Source: Sphingobacterium alkalisoli (GTDB lineage Bacteria; Bacteroidota; Bacteroidia; Sphingobacteriales; Sphingobacteriaceae). Taken from it: DNA of 64,000 nucleotides. Below are positions 7,703-15,767 of the stretch, piece by piece (positions within the stretch are counted from its first letter, which is position 1; every line of letters starts with the position of its first letter). Both the position numbers and the translations under genes were made by a program. The stretch covers positions 310,001 to 374,000 of the forward strand of contig NZ_SUKA01000002.1 in assembly GCF_005049105.1 (NCBI RefSeq). Direction: 5' to 3'. The notes below the pieces were generated by a model. It was not told the origin of the DNA, ran no database searches, and was given only the letters and a program-made list of their open reading frames with translations.

Positions 7703-7770
7703 TGAAAAGCAATACCTGTGTTTGCAAATCAGTGCGGGATATGCCAGATCTTAAGAATAATAGGTGAATA

Positions 7771-8403
7771 TCAATCGATTATATACTCATAGATTAACTT
7801 ATTGTCTCTTTCCAGAATCGTTATGACCGTGAAATCAGGCGCGGTTCCTATGTTGTGCGGTCTGAAATGCTCGTGAACAAAGCCATTGGCAGTTTTATAA
7901 TTAGCCGTGAAAAAGGTGTCGACTTCACTATACCTGTCTACTCGTGACGATAAGACATACTTATCTTCCAATCCAGGCTGAAAATTATCCGCATTCGTGA
8001 TCTTTTCGATGATTAAGTTTTTGTCTTCGTCAGATATGCCGAGCGTGAATTGATGCATATAGTCCCTTATACCGCCCGAACTGTTAGAGATGATAGTGAA
8101 ATCATTCCTCAGTTCAATTTGATGTTCATTTAGCTTTTTCTTAGCATCATTTTTAGAAAAGAATTCGTCTTCATAAATAAAGTAGATTATCGTAGAGATA
8201 AAAAACGCAGTCAAGGTCACTGCAAGCCAAAGACCAGTCCGTTTGTAACCAAACCGTTTAGGTAACCAATAAGAAAGATAAATAAACCCTATGATTATTA
8301 ACAAGAAGGCCAAAATCAACATGCTCCAGAACAGAACGAATGAATCTAAGATCATATTATAAATTGCTATTACATTCAATAAGCAAACCGGTAATGTTGT
8401 CAT
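7771..8403 (-). CDS. membrane-anchored hypothetical protein (210 aa)
   Basis: Two predicted membrane helices near residues 20-45 and 58-78, with a short basic loop (YWLPKRFGYKRTG). A soluble C-terminal domain of about 130 residues (KKKLNEHQIELRNDFTIISN onward) ends in a beta-rich segment. The start may be the internal Met of MILDSFVLFW (16 codons later). No known family. Probably inner-membrane with a periplasmic or cytoplasmic alpha/beta domain. Confidence 0.55.
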   Translation of the reverse strand: MTTLPVCLLNVIAIYNMILDSFVLFWSMLILAFLLIIIGFIYLSYWLPKRFGYKRTGLWLAVTLTAFFISTIIYFIYEDEFFSKNDAKKKLNEHQIELRNDFTIISNSSGGIRDYMHQFTLGISDEDKNLIIEKITNADNFQPGLEDKYVLSSRVDRYSEVDTFFTANYKTANGFVHEHFRPHNIGTAPDFTVITILERDNKLIYEYIID

Positions 8404-8458
8404 AGCTTATATCAACGGTTTGGGATAGTTTGTCTCGAATAATAAACCATAGTTTACA

Positions 8459-9232
8459 TTATAACTCTGCTTCCATTTCTTCTTTAAATGAATCGATAAC
8501 AACTTGATAGTCGGGGTTTATAGCTAAGACGTTGTTCCAGTGTTCCTCAGCCTCTGTATTCGCACCCAATTTGTATTTTATCATTCCTAAGAAAACGGTA
8601 TGATCGAGGTTTTCAGGATATTCCCTCGATAGATTTTTAAAATGCTTTTCCGCTTCCGGAAATCTCTCTAATTCGTAATAGTTTCTTGCAAGCAGGTATT
8701 CGGTATTACCATCTCTGTTCATTGCAAAAGCCTGTTTGTTGTGCAGCAGTGCTTTTTCCAGATCTAAAAAATCATATCCATATTGCCCCAGATAGATCAG
8801 GCCTAAGCTATTATTTACGGGCATATCTGTAGGCTTTAATTTGTACGCTCTTTCAAGCGTTGTAATTGCCACCTGCACTTCATCGTTTAGCAGCTGTACA
8901 TCCGCCATGCTCACCAGGTGTTCGTATGAGTCTTTTTCGAAACAATTAGCAGCTAGAGTAGAATAGTGGATTGCAGAGTCCTGTAATTCCATATCCATAT
9001 AGACCTGCGCCGTGTTTCGATATATCATCGCAAGGGTATTAACAGATATATCTTTATGGGTCATTGCGTCTTTGAAAAGAACAATAGCGTTATCTAATCT
9101 CCTGTTGTTAAATTCTACCAGACCTTTATCATTCTTCCTCCGCGCTTCGAGCTCACTAATTGCATGCGTACAGGAAGCTGATAGGATTAGTAATAAGACT
9201 ATTGCGAGATAATTATAAGTGTTTGATTTCAT
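8459..9232 (-). CDS. TPR-repeat lipoprotein
   Basis: I choose the ATG at 9232 (MKSNTYNYLAIVLLLILSAS then C), which gives a clean lipoprotein signal; a longer open frame reaches 9409 but its first residues overlap a repeat and look non-coding. The mature protein contains at least five TPR-like helix pairs (e.g. AMIYRNTAQVYMDMELQDSA, LARNYYELERFPEAEKHF, GMIKYKLGANTEAEEHW). TPRs mediate protein-protein contacts; the protein is presumably anchored in the cell envelope. Not obviously part of an operon. Confidence 0.7.
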   Translation of the reverse strand: MKSNTYNYLAIVLLLILSASCTHAISELEARRKNDKGLVEFNNRRLDNAIVLFKDAMTHKDISVNTLAMIYRNTAQVYMDMELQDSAIHYSTLAANCFEKDSYEHLVSMADVQLLNDEVQVAITTLERAYKLKPTDMPVNNSLGLIYLGQYGYDFLDLEKALLHNKQAFAMNRDGNTEYLLARNYYELERFPEAEKHFKNLSREYPENLDHTVFLGMIKYKLGANTEAEEHWNNVLAINPDYQVVIDSFKEEMEAEL

Positions 9233-9250
9233 GGTTAGTTTGTTTTGACG

Positions 9251-9341
9251 CCTTACATCTAAGGTAATTAGATTCTTGTTAAAAAGCAATAATGGGCGCG
9301 GACGATTTTCACAATAAACCAGGGGGTCAGCATGCTCCAGT
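9251..9341 (+). repeat. ~88-bp direct repeat, copy B
   Basis: About 90% identical to 6944-7031 (ATCTAAGGTAATTAGATTCT ... GGTCAGCATGCTCCAGTAT). It lies just upstream of the minus-strand TPR lipoprotein gene, so it may include that gene's promoter region or be chance debris. Confidence 0.8.
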
Positions 9342-9475
9342 ATATCCACTGCGTCCCCAAAGACTATGTATCTATTAGTGCCAATTATTCTGCATTTTGA
9401 TTTTACCATTTATGCCTGAGAGTTTCTTCATGTACATTATTCTATTTTTTAGGCAGCAACCCATCTATCAACCTA

Positions 9476-9991
9476 CTACTTTGGATGTTTATCTCCTTTC
9501 TTACTATTATCACGTATCCATATGATGTCATCCTTGAGAAGCTCTGTTTCGTTATATTTGGTATTAAAATTATAGAGGTTGATATTTAACTCACACGCAT
9601 TCGTATGCCCAAAGAATGCATCCTCAACTGTAAACCGTGCGCTACGACCAAATGCTACAACCTTGCCTACGAAATATGGACCCGGTAAGTTAATCTCATA
9701 GTAGCCCTTTCTATTGGCAGTTGCTTCATAGACTGCACCACTATCCGACACGAATCGTATTGTAGCAAAAGATACTATTTTTCGGGTGCTACACACCCTT
9801 ATTCTACCGTGGATATGAATCCCCGTACCTTGTTTGACGTTATAGTGTGTTATTTCATACCCTTTGCAATTGCCTCGCTGATACCTTCTGGTCAAACAGC
9901 TCGTCGTACTTAATACAAAAACCACTATAATTAGTAAATGAACAACCCGACGGCGTTCCGAGTTGAGAATTCTCTGTTGTTGTAATTCCAT
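9476..9991 (-). CDS. putative lipoprotein with carboxypeptidase-regulatory-like fold
   Basis: 171 aa. N-terminal basic segment, then hydrophobic VHLLIIVVFVLSTTSC with lipobox Cys near residue 32. The mature domain reads HIHGRIRVCSTRKIVSFATI, AVYEATANRKGYYEINLPG: the G.V....G.PL..A.V.....G...T...G.Y.I pattern of carboxypeptidase-regulatory-like beta-sandwiches. Likely periplasmic or outer-membrane anchored. A methionine inside the long N-region could be the true start. Function unknown. Confidence 0.6.
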   Translation of the reverse strand: MELQQQRILNSERRRVVHLLIIVVFVLSTTSCLTRRYQRGNCKGYEITHYNVKQGTGIHIHGRIRVCSTRKIVSFATIRFVSDSGAVYEATANRKGYYEINLPGPYFVGKVVAFGRSARFTVEDAFFGHTNACELNINLYNFNTKYNETELLKDDIIWIRDNSKKGDKHPK

Positions 9992-10079
9992 ATTGTTCTG
10001 TTCTTTGATAACCCCGATAGCCTCCGTACAATTTTGCTAGTGCATGGACTGTGACCCTACCTATTTGGAAATATTGAGG

Positions 10080-10529
10080 TTATTCCACTCTTTTCTTTTC
10101 TACATAGCGATCTACCATAAAATAAAGCAAAACAGGAAAAATTATCCCCACAAGAATGATCGTCCCCCAAAAGTCCATTGGACGAGATATCATCGTATAG
10201 CCCAAATACCCCCTTGACAATAAAGCATAACCAATTATTATAAACACACTGAATATAAGACATTTTACCCAGAGAGACAACGGCCTTCCCTTCCTGTTAA
10301 AATAATCTTTAATCAGTTGAAAAGGACACAATATCAGCAACAAAAATAAAATTGGAAAAAGAGGGTAAAAGGTTATGTATATCACATACTCCCAAAAAGA
10401 GTCGAAATACATATCCTCTACTTTATAAATACCATTAATAACGTTCTCCCAATGTCTCTTTGATATCAATATTGGAAAAAGAGTAAAAGCCATTAATAGG
10501 TTTCCTACTACCTTTCTTATTATTGTCAT
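10080..10529 (-). CDS. integral membrane protein (149 aa)
   Basis: Four predicted membrane helices (about residues 8-24, 50-70, 86-104 and 118-138), basic C-terminus (DRYVEKKRVE). No known family. Upstream lies a ~300-bp AT-rich intergenic stretch likely to hold its promoter. Confidence 0.6.
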   Translation of the reverse strand: MTIIRKVVGNLLMAFTLFPILISKRHWENVINGIYKVEDMYFDSFWEYVIYITFYPLFPILFLLLILCPFQLIKDYFNRKGRPLSLWVKCLIFSVFIIIGYALLSRGYLGYTMISRPMDFWGTIILVGIIFPVLLYFMVDRYVEKKRVE

Positions 10530-10849
10530 AATAAATAAACTTAAGTACCCCTATGAAAATCCACTATGTAATGTTAGTTTGTGCTTATCAAGTCAATATT
10601 TATTGGCTGGTAGATGTTTTTGTTGTTATTTTATAATCAAAAATAAGCTTAAATTTTAAGATATGTTATTAGAGTATTATTGGTAAATGTATTTTATTAA
10701 TTTTTTTTGTTTAAAAAGTGATTTCTTTGATATTTATTATAAAATATTGTGTTTTTTTATATTTAAATCCTTTGTATTTTTCAATATTTCATCTTCCACA
10801 GGCTGATGAGTTCCTACGGGACTCAAGACGAAGTAGGAGAACAATCTGG
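10530..10849. other. AT-rich intergenic region
   Basis: About 320 bases of very AT-rich DNA without a credible ORF. Near its right end (10803-10837) lies a short imperfect hairpin, TTCCTAC pairing with GTAGGA, preceded by CTGATGAG (see rejected items). Otherwise I see nothing in it. Confidence 0.6.
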
Positions 10850-11083
10850 CTATTTCGTGTTTGCAAGGTTATCGAACGTATTGAAATCACGGTCTAGGTA
10901 AGCCTCCTCATCTAAGAAAATGATACCTGTTTGATAAGTCTCGGCGACGACTTTTTGATATTCAAGCTCAATTAGTTTTGTAGCATAGCAGAAAGTATAA
11001 CTGGAAATATGTACATTGGCATAACGAATCCGTGAAGCCTTATGAAGGTCAAAAGAATAGTCACTAATGTAAGTACACAGCAA
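10850..11083 (-). pseudogene. fragment of an unrecognised gene, antisense to the VOC gene start
   Basis: 77-codon frame whose first 14 codons overlap the VOC gene on the other strand. The body (YATKLIELEYQKVVAETYQ, TGIIFLDEEAYLDRDFN) looks like real protein, so it is probably the truncated 3' end of a gene cut off where the VOC gene begins near 11040. No family recognised. Confidence 0.35.
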
Positions 11084-11392
11084 ATCGATGCCGCGAACCG
11101 GTTTTACGGGGAGGTATTAGGTCTGGATATCTTGATGGATTATGGTTGGATAACTAGCTATGGTAATACAGAAAACATGCACGTGCAGATTGCGTTCGCA
11201 ATGGAAGGGGGAGCAGGAACCGACGTACCCGATGTATCCATCGAAGTGGACGATGTCGAAGTAGCCTATGCTAGGATGAAAGAGTATGGGTACCACGTGG
11301 AATATGGGCCTGTCGACGAATCTTGGGGTGTACGGCGTTTTTACGTAAGGGATCCGTTTGGAAAGTTGATTAATATCCTGATGCACTTATGA
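11042..11392 (+). CDS. VOC-family (glyoxalase/bleomycin-resistance-like) protein
   Basis: 116 aa, the usual length of a single VOC domain. Two beta-alpha-beta-beta-beta units are visible: first RIVTNVSTQQIDAANRFYGE, VLGLDILMDYGW; second VDDVEVAYARMKEYGYHVEY, RRFYVRDPFGKLINIL. The terminal R.F...DP.G..I.I motif is characteristic. VOC proteins bind metals or sequester small molecules and include dioxygenases, glyoxalases and antibiotic-binding proteins; the substrate cannot be read from sequence. Single-gene unit. Confidence 0.8.
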   Translation: MKVKRIVTNVSTQQIDAANRFYGEVLGLDILMDYGWITSYGNTENMHVQIAFAMEGGAGTDVPDVSIEVDDVEVAYARMKEYGYHVEYGPVDESWGVRRFYVRDPFGKLINILMHL

Positions 11393-11443
11393 TGAATTGC
11401 TATTATGCAATTAATCTAAAATTACTCTCTATGAATTTATTGC

Positions 11444-11584
11444 ATGTTACATTTTAACCCGGAACAAATACCTACTGTGTATACCGTGGAAGATATTCAG
11501 GTTTTCTTGCTGGGCGATATAACTGAGCTTTATATCAAGCGTAGATGCCCTTCGATTAGGTTAAAAATAAAGAGGAGACGGTAA
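11444..11584 (+). CDS. small ORF (46 aa), doubtful
   Basis: Starts MLHFNPEQIPTVYTVEDIQV and ends in a basic RLKIKRRR tail. The first 30 residues look protein-like, so it may be a fragment of a larger lost gene or a genuine small protein. No family, no clear ribosome binding site. Its stop is 41 bp upstream of the 175-aa gene. Confidence 0.25.
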   Translation: MLHFNPEQIPTVYTVEDIQVFLLGDITELYIKRRCPSIRLKIKRRR

Positions 11585-11625
11585 TTATTATAGACCATAA
11601 TTGTTTGAAAACAACGATATAACCG

Positions 11626-12153
11626 ATGAAAGCCAGCGAATTTGTCGAAGGACTGAAAAAAATTAAGATTGACGCTGGGCCGCTAAAAAAGAGAGGTCTT
11701 TCAGATCAATTTATAGAAGATTTTAAAAGAGCATATTACGCCCCTCCAACGGGAAGTAATTGTGTGTCACCACATCCGGTTGTGGAGCTAGTAGAGAATT
11801 ATGACTGTTCTAGTCTTGAAATCGGCATGGTTACGTTCGATGAAAAAATAGAAGAGACGGAAGATTATCTTTTCTTTGGGAAGGCTGATGAACATGACCT
11901 GGCAATAGATATTACTACAGGTGCCGTAGTTATGGTGGAATCTGGATTTGACGATATCCTTTTTAATTGTGCGCAAAATGATGCACGCTTTTTAGCCGCT
12001 ATTCTCAACATAGGTGTGTTTCTACTCAGGAGGGTGTTCGAAGCAGGTCTGTCTGAGAATGACGAGTTAAATATTCAGATGGCGGAAGAATTTGGTGATA
12101 TTGCAGGGGGCGAGAAGTATTACGATTTCTATAAGATGATGTTGGGGGTCTAG
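11626..12153 (+). CDS. hypothetical acidic protein (175 aa), SUKH-like immunity candidate
   Basis: Acidic, soluble alpha/beta protein. Features: helical N-terminus (MKASEFVEGLKKIKI), YDCSSLEIGMVTFDEKIEE, then YLFFGKADEHDLAIDITTG. The last resembles the G..D...LAIDT.TG segment of SUKH/SMI1-KNR4 immunity proteins. That resemblance is weak and I rate the family call low; the gene itself is solid. A 15-codon decayed copy of its start lies at 6516. A terminator follows at 12187. Confidence 0.6.
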   Translation: MKASEFVEGLKKIKIDAGPLKKRGLSDQFIEDFKRAYYAPPTGSNCVSPHPVVELVENYDCSSLEIGMVTFDEKIEETEDYLFFGKADEHDLAIDITTGAVVMVESGFDDILFNCAQNDARFLAAILNIGVFLLRRVFEAGLSENDELNIQMAEEFGDIAGGEKYYDFYKMMLGV

Positions 12154-12186
12154 AGCCAGTTATATTTATCTCAGCACGTCATAAAA

Positions 12187-12220
12187 AATCAGCCGCTCGG
12201 ATTATCGGAACGGCTGGTTT
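12187..12220 (+). terminator. probable rho-independent terminator
   Basis: CAGCCG pairs with CGGCTG (extended by weak A-T/G-T pairs) around a 15-nt loop, followed by GTTT; preceded by a run of A. Ends the 175-aa gene. Confidence 0.6.
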
Positions 12221-12238
12221 CTGGGATTTCATTGCTTA

Positions 12239-12340
12239 GTGCATATTCCGGGGAATGTGGTGGATCCTAAAGCAGAGAAGTATGAAACTTCTTCGCCTTA
12301 TTATTACACCTTTAACAACCCAATTAGGTTTATTGATACT
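12239..12340 (+). pseudogene. Rhs core 3'-end fragment (tail 1)
   Basis: Reads [20 protein letters not shown] then FNNPIRFID. This is the final part of the Rhs-associated core (W.V.DP.AE....SPY.Y..NNPI...D) that ends in the full Rhs protein around its residue 1300. It has no upstream core and no toxin of its own. It leads directly into a small membrane protein gene, the place where a tip or immunity gene would lie. Confidence 0.7.
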
Positions 12341-12356
12341 TTGGCACAGAGTAAAA

Positions 12357-12599
12357 ATGAAAAAGAAAATAAATATTGTATTAATCCTAGTAGGGATTTT
12401 TTTATCCTACACTTCATTTTGTATGTTTATGGCCAATATTTTTAGGATTATGTTGCCTTATCCTGGAGGGTATAATCCAGTAGTTGGGGTCTTTTTATAT
12501 TTGTTATTCCCAATTTTGGTGTTAGTTCAAAATAGGATTTCTAAAAGTTTGGGGTATTCAAGATGGGGCTCTTACGTTTTTTCTTCTTTTGGATTCTAG
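12357..12599 (+). CDS. small membrane protein (80 aa) after Rhs tail
   Basis: ATG at 12357 chosen because the protein then starts [18 protein letters not shown]; the longer open frame upstream overlaps the Rhs tail in another frame. Two clear membrane helices at about residues 5-27 and 38-55. Located directly after an Rhs core tail, so it may be an immunity protein for a lost membrane-acting toxin tip; this is inference from position. Confidence 0.5.
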   Translation: MKKKINIVLILVGIFLSYTSFCMFMANIFRIMLPYPGGYNPVVGVFLYLLFPILVLVQNRISKSLGYSRWGSYVFSSFGF

Positions 12600-12661
12600 C
12601 TTGGTTCTGCCTGGTATACTCTTTACTTCATAAATAAGATAACTAAGCAAAATGTAACGAA

Positions 12662-13150
12662 ATGATAGGACATTTTTTAAGAGTCTCTGGATTGCTTCTG
12701 CTTCTCGCATCATTATCAGGGTGCAGGCAAGATGGCAAGCACAAAGTTGATGAGTTTTATACGGAAAAAGGTGAGTGGGACTCTGCCCGGATACCTTTTA
12801 TTAAACCGTATGAAGCTGTGATAGTCGGCGAAAAGTACGGGTGGTGTATGAATATGGAGGCATTAGATGGTGGAGATTCAATGCTTGCTGATATTAAAGA
12901 AGCGACAGTGGATAATGGATTTATTTTGGTTCATACCGGTAAAACTTTGATGTTAGGCGTTGAAGTAAAAGAATCCTGGTGGATTATTTTCCCATCCAAT
13001 AAACTTGAAAAAGGATTTACGGATCACCCTCAATATTTAGCCTACCTAAAAAAACTCGGCTTCAAAAATGAACCGAAGCTGCATACAATGGATATCATTG
13101 CCAATTACTATGAAGATCATGACACAATGAACTGGAGTGCTCTGGATTGA
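12662..13150 (+). CDS. lipoprotein, immunity candidate, paralog 1
   Basis: 162 aa with lipoprotein signal (MIGHFLRVSGLLLLLASLSG then C; Cys 21). Mature protein rich in aromatic and charged residues (IPFIKPYEAVIVGEKYGWCM, VKESWWIIFPS). A second copy of the same length follows at 13343, about 87% identical; most differences are concentrated in residues 73-85. No known family. Sandwiched between Rhs core tails, hence likely an immunity protein for a periplasm-acting toxin; the variable segment could be the toxin-contact region. Family and role are inference. Confidence 0.65.
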   Translation: MIGHFLRVSGLLLLLASLSGCRQDGKHKVDEFYTEKGEWDSARIPFIKPYEAVIVGEKYGWCMNMEALDGGDSMLADIKEATVDNGFILVHTGKTLMLGVEVKESWWIIFPSNKLEKGFTDHPQYLAYLKKLGFKNEPKLHTMDIIANYYEDHDTMNWSALD

Positions 13151-13171
13151 AAGGGGTAACTTTAGAAGCTG

Positions 13172-13304
13172 CAGCATTATGATTACAGTGTAAGGCTCTA
13201 CGATGGGGAGATAGTAAAATGGAACATATTATGTTAACAACCCGCTATTGTATATAGATCCATTTGGGCTTGATTCCGCAAATGCAATGCACGGAACAGA
13301 GTAA
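13172..13304 (+). pseudogene. Rhs core 3'-end fragment (tail 2)
   Basis: Reads QHYDYSVRLYDGEIVKWN, corresponding to [16 protein letters not shown] of the full Rhs protein. After a frame break comes VYIDPFGLDSANAMHGTE and a stop. It lies between the two paralogous lipoprotein genes and has no open frame across its length. Confidence 0.7.
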
Positions 13305-13342
13305 ATGAAGGTTGAAGTAAGATGGAACGAAAAGATAACAAA

Positions 13343-13831
13343 ATGATAGGACATTTTTTAAGAGTCTCTGGATTGCTTCTGCTTCTCGCATCATTATCAG
13401 GGTGCAGGCAAGATGGCAAGCACAAAGTTGATGAGTTTTATACGGAGAAAGGTGAGTGGGATTCTGCCCGAATACCTTTTATTAAACCGTATGAAGCTGT
13501 GATAGTCGACGAAAAGTATGGATGGGGTATGAATTTGATGGCATTAGACGGTGGGACCTTCTCGTTTACCAATATCAGAAAAGCTAATATTGATAATGGA
13601 TTTATTTTAGTTCATACCGGCAACACTTTGATGTTAGGCGTTGAAGTAAAAGAATCCTGGTGGATTGTTTCCCCGTCTTTAAAAATTGAAAAAGGATTTA
13701 CGGATCACCCTCAATATTTAGCCTACCTAAAAAAACTCGGCTTCAAAAATGAACCGAAGCTGCATACAATTGACGTCATTGCCAATTACTATGAAGATCA
13801 TGACACAATGGACTGGAGTGCGCTGGATTGA
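13343..13831 (+). CDS. lipoprotein, immunity candidate, paralog 2
   Basis: Start placed at the ATG at 13343 (MIGHFLRVSG), matching paralog 1; a 7-codon longer frame upstream (MERKDNK) is not shared. Same 162-aa length, lipobox Cys 21. Differs from paralog 1 mainly where paralog 1 reads GDSMLADIKEATV and this one GTFSFTNIRKANI. Tandem duplication with Rhs tail 2 in between suggests the repeating unit is 'Rhs tail + immunity lipoprotein'. Confidence 0.65.
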   Translation: MIGHFLRVSGLLLLLASLSGCRQDGKHKVDEFYTEKGEWDSARIPFIKPYEAVIVDEKYGWGMNLMALDGGTFSFTNIRKANIDNGFILVHTGNTLMLGVEVKESWWIVSPSLKIEKGFTDHPQYLAYLKKLGFKNEPKLHTIDVIANYYEDHDTMDWSALD

Positions 13832-13852
13832 AATGAGTAACCTTACAAGTTG

Positions 13853-13887
13853 CAGCATTACGATTATGGGGCTAGGTTCTATGCAAA
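13853..13887 (+). pseudogene. Rhs core 3'-end fragment (tail 3)
   Basis: Reads [11 protein letters not shown], then diverges. DNA GATTATGGGGCTAGGTTCTA is nearly identical to the full Rhs gene at 59449. Completes the pattern tail-gene-tail-gene-tail in 12239-13890. Confidence 0.7.
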
Positions 13888-13977
13888 CATTATCTTCAAA
13901 CATCTTAGACACTATATGCTGCGACGAATTGTATTGCCTTCTACCAAAGTCGTCGGCCATGCGAAACAGACTTATCT

Positions 13978-14436
13978 TTATTTCTCAAAAATACGAAATA
14001 GCGCATAGCTAAGCGGGACTAAGAGTGTTATTGAGATTTCTTGAGGACCAAAATGCCAATTGAAAGAGATAATGCCAATACCGCATAGAAACCACACAAT
14101 CCCCGTTGCCAAAAAATAATTACTTAAAAAATCTTTTAATTTTTTCATGTTGCTTAAGATATAATTTATTACCAGGTGTAACTTTGATTTGAATATGTCG
14201 CGAGTGTTTTCTCTTTTTGTTTTAGGAAAAATTGACGATGGGTATTCTTCGTCTTTATATCCTAGGGCAGCAAGAATAGCCTTTACTGTAAAGGTTCGGG
14301 GTGTCACATCTCCTGTCTCGATTCGTTGCACAGTCCGCACGTTGACACCAGATCGGGATGCAATTTCTTCCTGCGTGATACCACTGTTTTTTCTTAATTC
14401 AGCTAAATATTGGCCAAGTTTTGGTTGCTTTGTCAT
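13978..14436 (-). CDS. XRE-family transcriptional regulator with C-terminal membrane segment
   Basis: Residues 6-60 form a classic HTH_3 domain (LGQYLAELRKNSGITQEEIA, SRSGVNVRTVQRIETGDVTP). After a linker come two hydrophobic helices (about 105-125 and 130-148: YFLATGIVWFLCGIGIISF, ITLLVPLSYALF). Membrane-tethered XRE regulators are common in Bacteroidota. Target unknown; the nearest divergent region faces the DUF5958 gene. Confidence 0.8.
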   Translation of the reverse strand: MTKQPKLGQYLAELRKNSGITQEEIASRSGVNVRTVQRIETGDVTPRTFTVKAILAALGYKDEEYPSSIFPKTKRENTRDIFKSKLHLVINYILSNMKKLKDFLSNYFLATGIVWFLCGIGIISFNWHFGPQEISITLLVPLSYALFRIFEK

Positions 14437-14587
14437 CTTTAAAATTCAACTCCCCAATTTTAAAGAAAATTCTGCGGATAACGTTTTTTTAAAAACTTTT
14501 TGTGCACGGCATTTACCCGACATTATTATTAATGTCAAGAAATAGAGTGAGTTAGAAAAGACAATAAACAAAATAAAGATTCGTATT

Positions 14588-14986
14588 CTAATTTATATGC
14601 CATTCATGACCGCGTCCATTTTTGCATTCCGTACTTCTTCTTTCTGTGTCCGTTATCTTGAAAATCCACAGCAGTGATTTTATGGTCTTTTTTCTTTCGA
14701 TCTCAGGGAGCTCACTAAGTTTATTGAAGGCTATTTTTGTCGGATATGAATTTAAAATCACAATCGGCGTAAAAGTTGGTTTCAATGGAATTGTTCGAAT
14801 TGCGTTTTGATAGGCTTTCGTGCTGTAGCTAGTTTTTTCTGGAATGGAATTAAAGATGAAGTTTCTTAGTATAACAAACAGTTCATCAAAATTGAACTGC
14901 GTATCATCTAATAGGAGAGTACACCCTTCGTGGAATTCAATTCGATCCTGAGCTATTCTATTTATCAATATTTCGGTGTTTGTCAT
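14588..14986 (-). CDS. DUF5958 family protein, copy 1
   Basis: 132 aa. Pattern of DUF5958: N-terminal INRIAQDRIEFHEGCTLLLD, central LKPTFTPIVIL, and C-terminal IERKKTIKSLLWIFKITDTE ending in C.....HEWH. Unknown function; members are often in toxin/immunity neighbourhoods. A second copy, about 93% identical, lies at 49196-49597; the two differ mainly at the extreme C-terminus (CKNGRGHEWHIN versus CKDRCGHEWHNIK). Confidence 0.75.
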   Translation of the reverse strand: MTNTEILINRIAQDRIEFHEGCTLLLDDTQFNFDELFVILRNFIFNSIPEKTSYSTKAYQNAIRTIPLKPTFTPIVILNSYPTKIAFNKLSELPEIERKKTIKSLLWIFKITDTERRSTECKNGRGHEWHIN

Positions 14987-15041
14987 CTGGTTCTTCGGAT
15001 ATCATTTGCAGAGAGTTCCCCACATTTTTAAGTTCATCCCG

Positions 15042-15596
15042 TTAAAATTTGTTTTTTCCATCGTACAAATTTTCAGGTACATCAGAAGCGATTAATATCC
15101 CAAAATCTTTGCTTGTGTTTTCATATTTGCTAGTCAGTTCTTTTTTATCTATGATCGTGAGCGATCTGAAAATTTTGTCGTCTATGGCAGCCAGATTTCC
15201 TTCATAATTCTCTGCTAATACTTTTCCATTGAGGATGTATTGAAAGCTGTTGTCGTTTTCTAGGGACTCCAACAGCTGTTTGAATTCGATCGATTTGGAC
15301 TTGAAATAATTAATGAAGCGTTTCCTACTAAAGTCCTTGGTTTCGATATACACTACGCCATCAGTAGTGTTTCCAAATATGCCTAATGTAACACTGTCTT
15401 TATATACTGTTACTGCTGCTATTTGATCGGCATTGTATTTTTGCATCTCCACTATGTCAACGCGGATGCTATCAATAAATATAATGGGTTTCTTTTCGAG
15501 TTTTTCCGCAACCCTTTCTGGAGGGGACTGCGCATAATTTAAAAGGCATGAAAAAATGGCGAGTATAGTAAGTGCTAATTGTTTCATAATATTCAA
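15042..15596 (-). CDS. secreted protein with TonB-receptor plug-like segment
   Basis: 184 aa, signal peptide (MKQLALTILAIFSCLLNYAQ). Residues 36-95 resemble a plug-domain core: PIIFIDSIRVDIVEMQKYNA, DQIAAVTVYKDSVTLGIFGN, TTDGVVYIETKD. The I..I.V.KD......G..G..GVV.I.TK pattern is that of TonB-dependent receptor plugs. No beta-barrel follows, so this is a free-standing periplasmic protein. Short plug-only proteins recur in Bacteroidota; role unknown. Confidence 0.6.
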   Translation of the reverse strand: MNIMKQLALTILAIFSCLLNYAQSPPERVAEKLEKKPIIFIDSIRVDIVEMQKYNADQIAAVTVYKDSVTLGIFGNTTDGVVYIETKDFSRKRFINYFKSKSIEFKQLLESLENDNSFQYILNGKVLAENYEGNLAAIDDKIFRSLTIIDKKELTSKYENTSKDFGILIASDVPENLYDGKNKF

Positions 15597-15767
15597 TTGA
15601 TTAGTAATTTTATCTTCCTATCAGCTCCGAAAGTCAACATCGCTATCAAGGCTATTCCGATATCTAGTCGAACTTTATTATAGTATCTCATATCTTTAAG
15701 TTATACCAAGTATAACATAAAAATACAACAAAATAAACTCACAACGGTCAAAGTGGGTTATGATACG

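Noticed and set aside
9233..9409. N-terminal extension of the TPR lipoprotein to 9409
   Set aside because: It would bury the lipoprotein signal and overlaps the 88-bp repeat, whose other copy is non-coding.
10800..10842. Hammerhead-ribozyme-like CTGATGAG followed by a small stem (GTTCC/GGGAC)
   Set aside because: The obligatory GAAA after stem II and a matching stem III with a cleavage site are absent; the segment folds better as a simple GTTCCTAC/GTAGGA hairpin.
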